64,000 nt of DNA from contig WPIO01000002.1 in the NCBI GenBank assembly GCA_009760855.2, forward strand, positions 7,620,001 through 7,684,000, given 5' to 3'. The notes beneath the pieces are model-generated. The model searched no databases. It had not been told where the DNA came from and saw nothing but the letters and a program-made list of their open reading frames with translations. Both the position numbers and the translations under genes were made by a program. The DNA is from Cristatella mucedo. Lineage: Eukaryota; Bryozoa; Phylactolaemata; Cristatellidae. Shown piece by piece: positions 62,570 to 64,000 of this stretch (its first letter is position 1; the number at the start of each line of letters is the position of its first letter).

Positions 62570-62960
62570 GTATATAGTATATATAGTAGCCAGGTCGAAA
62601 GTCTCACAATGGTCAATATTGCACATAATTTTGCAAAGTGCTGCTCATATCGGTACTCAGCCATGGCATGCTGGCTCGACCTCGATGCGAAGCAGCCCGC
62701 TTCTGGCAGGATTAGGCGAGCAGACGGGAGTGGAAGTTGGAGCTCGGATGGTGCGGTGAACGAAATGTGACCGAGGGGTGAAAGGCCATGAACTTTTGCT
62801 GTGTTCGCCAGCTGTTTTTGCTTTTGTTATTAGCTAAGCGTCCGGCCCTAGCCCCACCTGCAGCAGGTGGTTAGGCAGTTGACTAGGCCCAGCATCTGGC
62901 CTTTGATGCAGGGGACGTTTCACGCAGTGTCTGCTTTACCCCATCTGTGGCGAGTCAGCC
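62081..62960. other. No gene recognised
   Basis: Mixed sequence containing the CA/TA microsatellite below; no conserved frame. Confidence 0.5.
62497..62575 (+). repeat. (CA)31 followed by (TA)n
   Basis: A perfect CA run to 62558 passing directly into a TA run. Confidence 0.97.
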
Positions 62961-62974
62961 AGCCAGCTCGCATA

Positions 62975-63075
62975 TTCGATCGTGTTTCCTTTGCATCAAA
63001 TGTAAAGCACCTAGAAAGAGATTGAGTTCTCGGAGGGTGCTTTATCAGGTGTATTATTATTATATTCTATTATTG
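62975..63075 (-). repeat. Dispersed TAA/AAGCGCC repeat (minus)
   Basis: On the minus strand: TAA-rich run, cacctgataaagcaccctc, then ctaggtgctttacatttgatgcaaagg. It lies downstream, in the same sense, of the LINE RT fragment. Confidence 0.8.
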
Positions 63076-63239
63076 TTATTTTATGTACGTGCGAGAGAAT
63101 AAACTGAGAGGCTCTTGACCTTAGGCTTACCCATAGCTATTAGTTTGGTCTTTTCGTTGATAAGCTTAAGGAAGTTTGTAGCGAGCCAAGTCGAATGTCG
63201 TCCGTGCAGATCGCAATGGAGGTAAGTGAGTCAGATTTT

Positions 63240-63420
63240 AAGCAAAGCCGAGGAGAATCGAAGGATATACAGAGCTGGCTGCTATCGGCGTAGAAATGAA
63301 AGCCAAGATTGTTTTTGGCGATTACATTGACCAGAGGGAGAGTATGGACAATTAAATGAACGGGGCCTAATACAGAACCCTTAATTATCTAATACTTTAG
63401 GGGCTATCGGACGACCCACC
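63240..63420 (-). mobile_element. LINE (L2/CR1-like) reverse transcriptase fragment
   Basis: The minus strand reads GSVLGPVHLIVHTLPLVNVI and then LGFHFYADSSQL. These are the RT block before the active site and the active site itself, where the catalytic YADD has become YADS. The frame is open but the change abolishes metal binding. It is a dead fragment. Confidence 0.8.
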
Positions 63421-63804
63421 GCCATTTACATGACTCATTAAAAAGTGAGGCCACCGAGGTAGAAGCGATTCGAGTTCTACACGTATATCAGTGATACTTA
63501 AGCGTATGAAGAAGTGCTCCGGAAGTAGCTCCAGCGGGGCTTGATTATGTGAAATGCTGTTTCGAAGTCAGGGAGAGATTTAGGTAAAGGCAATGCCTGC
63601 AAAATTTCTGTGCAAGCTGAGCTAGACATTCGATTATTGAAAAATTACGGCACAAAATCATGAACCGTTCATCTGACGCGAACTCAAAGGTTTCTCGTTA
63701 AATTGTATGACTAAAAAATAAAATAAAATAAAACTTAAATTTAAATAAAATTTCGTCGTTGGTGATGGTTGGTGGGTATAGGAATAAGGGGCCGCAAAGG
63801 TCGC

Positions 63805-63880
63805 TGTTCCGCTGCAGGGGGGGGGACGAATGCCCTCCTTGCCCCCCCCCTCTAGCTCCACCGCTGACAGTATCTCCTAT
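63805..63880 (-). mobile_element. Terminal fragment of a DNA transposon
   Basis: The reverse complement begins CTGTCAGCGGTGGAGCTAGAGGGGG and contains two G/C-run blocks (63815-63828 and 63842-63851). This looks like the common 'CAGTGGCGGAGCTAGGGGGG' transposon terminus. Only one end is seen. Confidence 0.45.
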
Positions 63881-64000
63881 TGTCACTCCACGAAGCAGCC
63901 ACAAGGACTTAGCGGGTGCGCTGCAGGAGTTTCCTGCAGGGCACAAATAGCCTAAGCGGCTCGCTGTACCCATATTCTGTAACCGCACAAGCTTCAGCTC

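Overview
The window is nuclear DNA of an animal. The evidence is a multi-exon SAGA-subunit gene with GT-AG introns, four replication-type core histone genes ending in the metazoan histone stem-loop, tRNA-derived SINEs, L2/CR1-like LINE scraps, Tigger, Tc1/mariner, hAT and Mutator-like DNA transposons, and a decayed Polinton/Maverick-type virus-like element. The histone and SPT20 sequences are bilaterian in style. A marine invertebrate such as a lophotrochozoan is plausible, but no sequence here fixes the phylum.

Layout: (1) 1-2.6 kb is non-coding with one SINE and one LINE-tail repeat. (2) 3.07-29.64 kb holds a complete SUPT20H (SPT20) gene on the + strand. I reconstruct 19 coding exons in continuous phase, about 1,058 residues. 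The N-terminal half is the conserved Spt20 domain and the C-terminal half is Gln/Ser/Gly-rich. Its introns hold long GA/CT tracts, a 752-bp uninterrupted TG run, a CTG/CACAG minisatellite, SINEs, a Tc1/mariner remnant and LINE fragments. One SINE abuts the exon 18 acceptor. (3) 32.8-37.05 kb holds two divergent histone pairs, H2B(-)/H2A(+) and H4(-)/H3(+), each gene with its own 3' stem-loop. H2B has ACG where the start ATG should be, and H3 has Ser at position 90. (4) About 39.8-55.2 kb is an AT-rich, heavily mutated Polinton-like element. It has remnants of protein-primed DNA polymerase B, an A32/FtsK-type packaging ATPase with P-loop and Walker B, an adenain-like protease, a probable major capsid protein, a phage-tail-fibre-like repeat protein and several unrecognised genes. 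I did not find an integrase or terminal inverted repeats. (5) 55.2-60.8 kb is a cluster of DNA transposons: a Tigger-type MITE, a Mutator-like transposase remnant and a 2.4-kb Tigger element with a recognisable DDE transposase. (6) 60.8-64 kb is AT-rich sequence of unknown origin, microsatellites, a LINE reverse-transcriptase fragment and the end of another DNA transposon.

Functionally, SUPT20H (SAGA co-activator scaffold) and the histone genes are the only host genes recognised. The histone pairs share bidirectional promoters with TATA and CCAAT elements, plus an octamer on the H2B side. Everything in the Polinton-like block is broken by stops and frame changes and is best read as a fossil.
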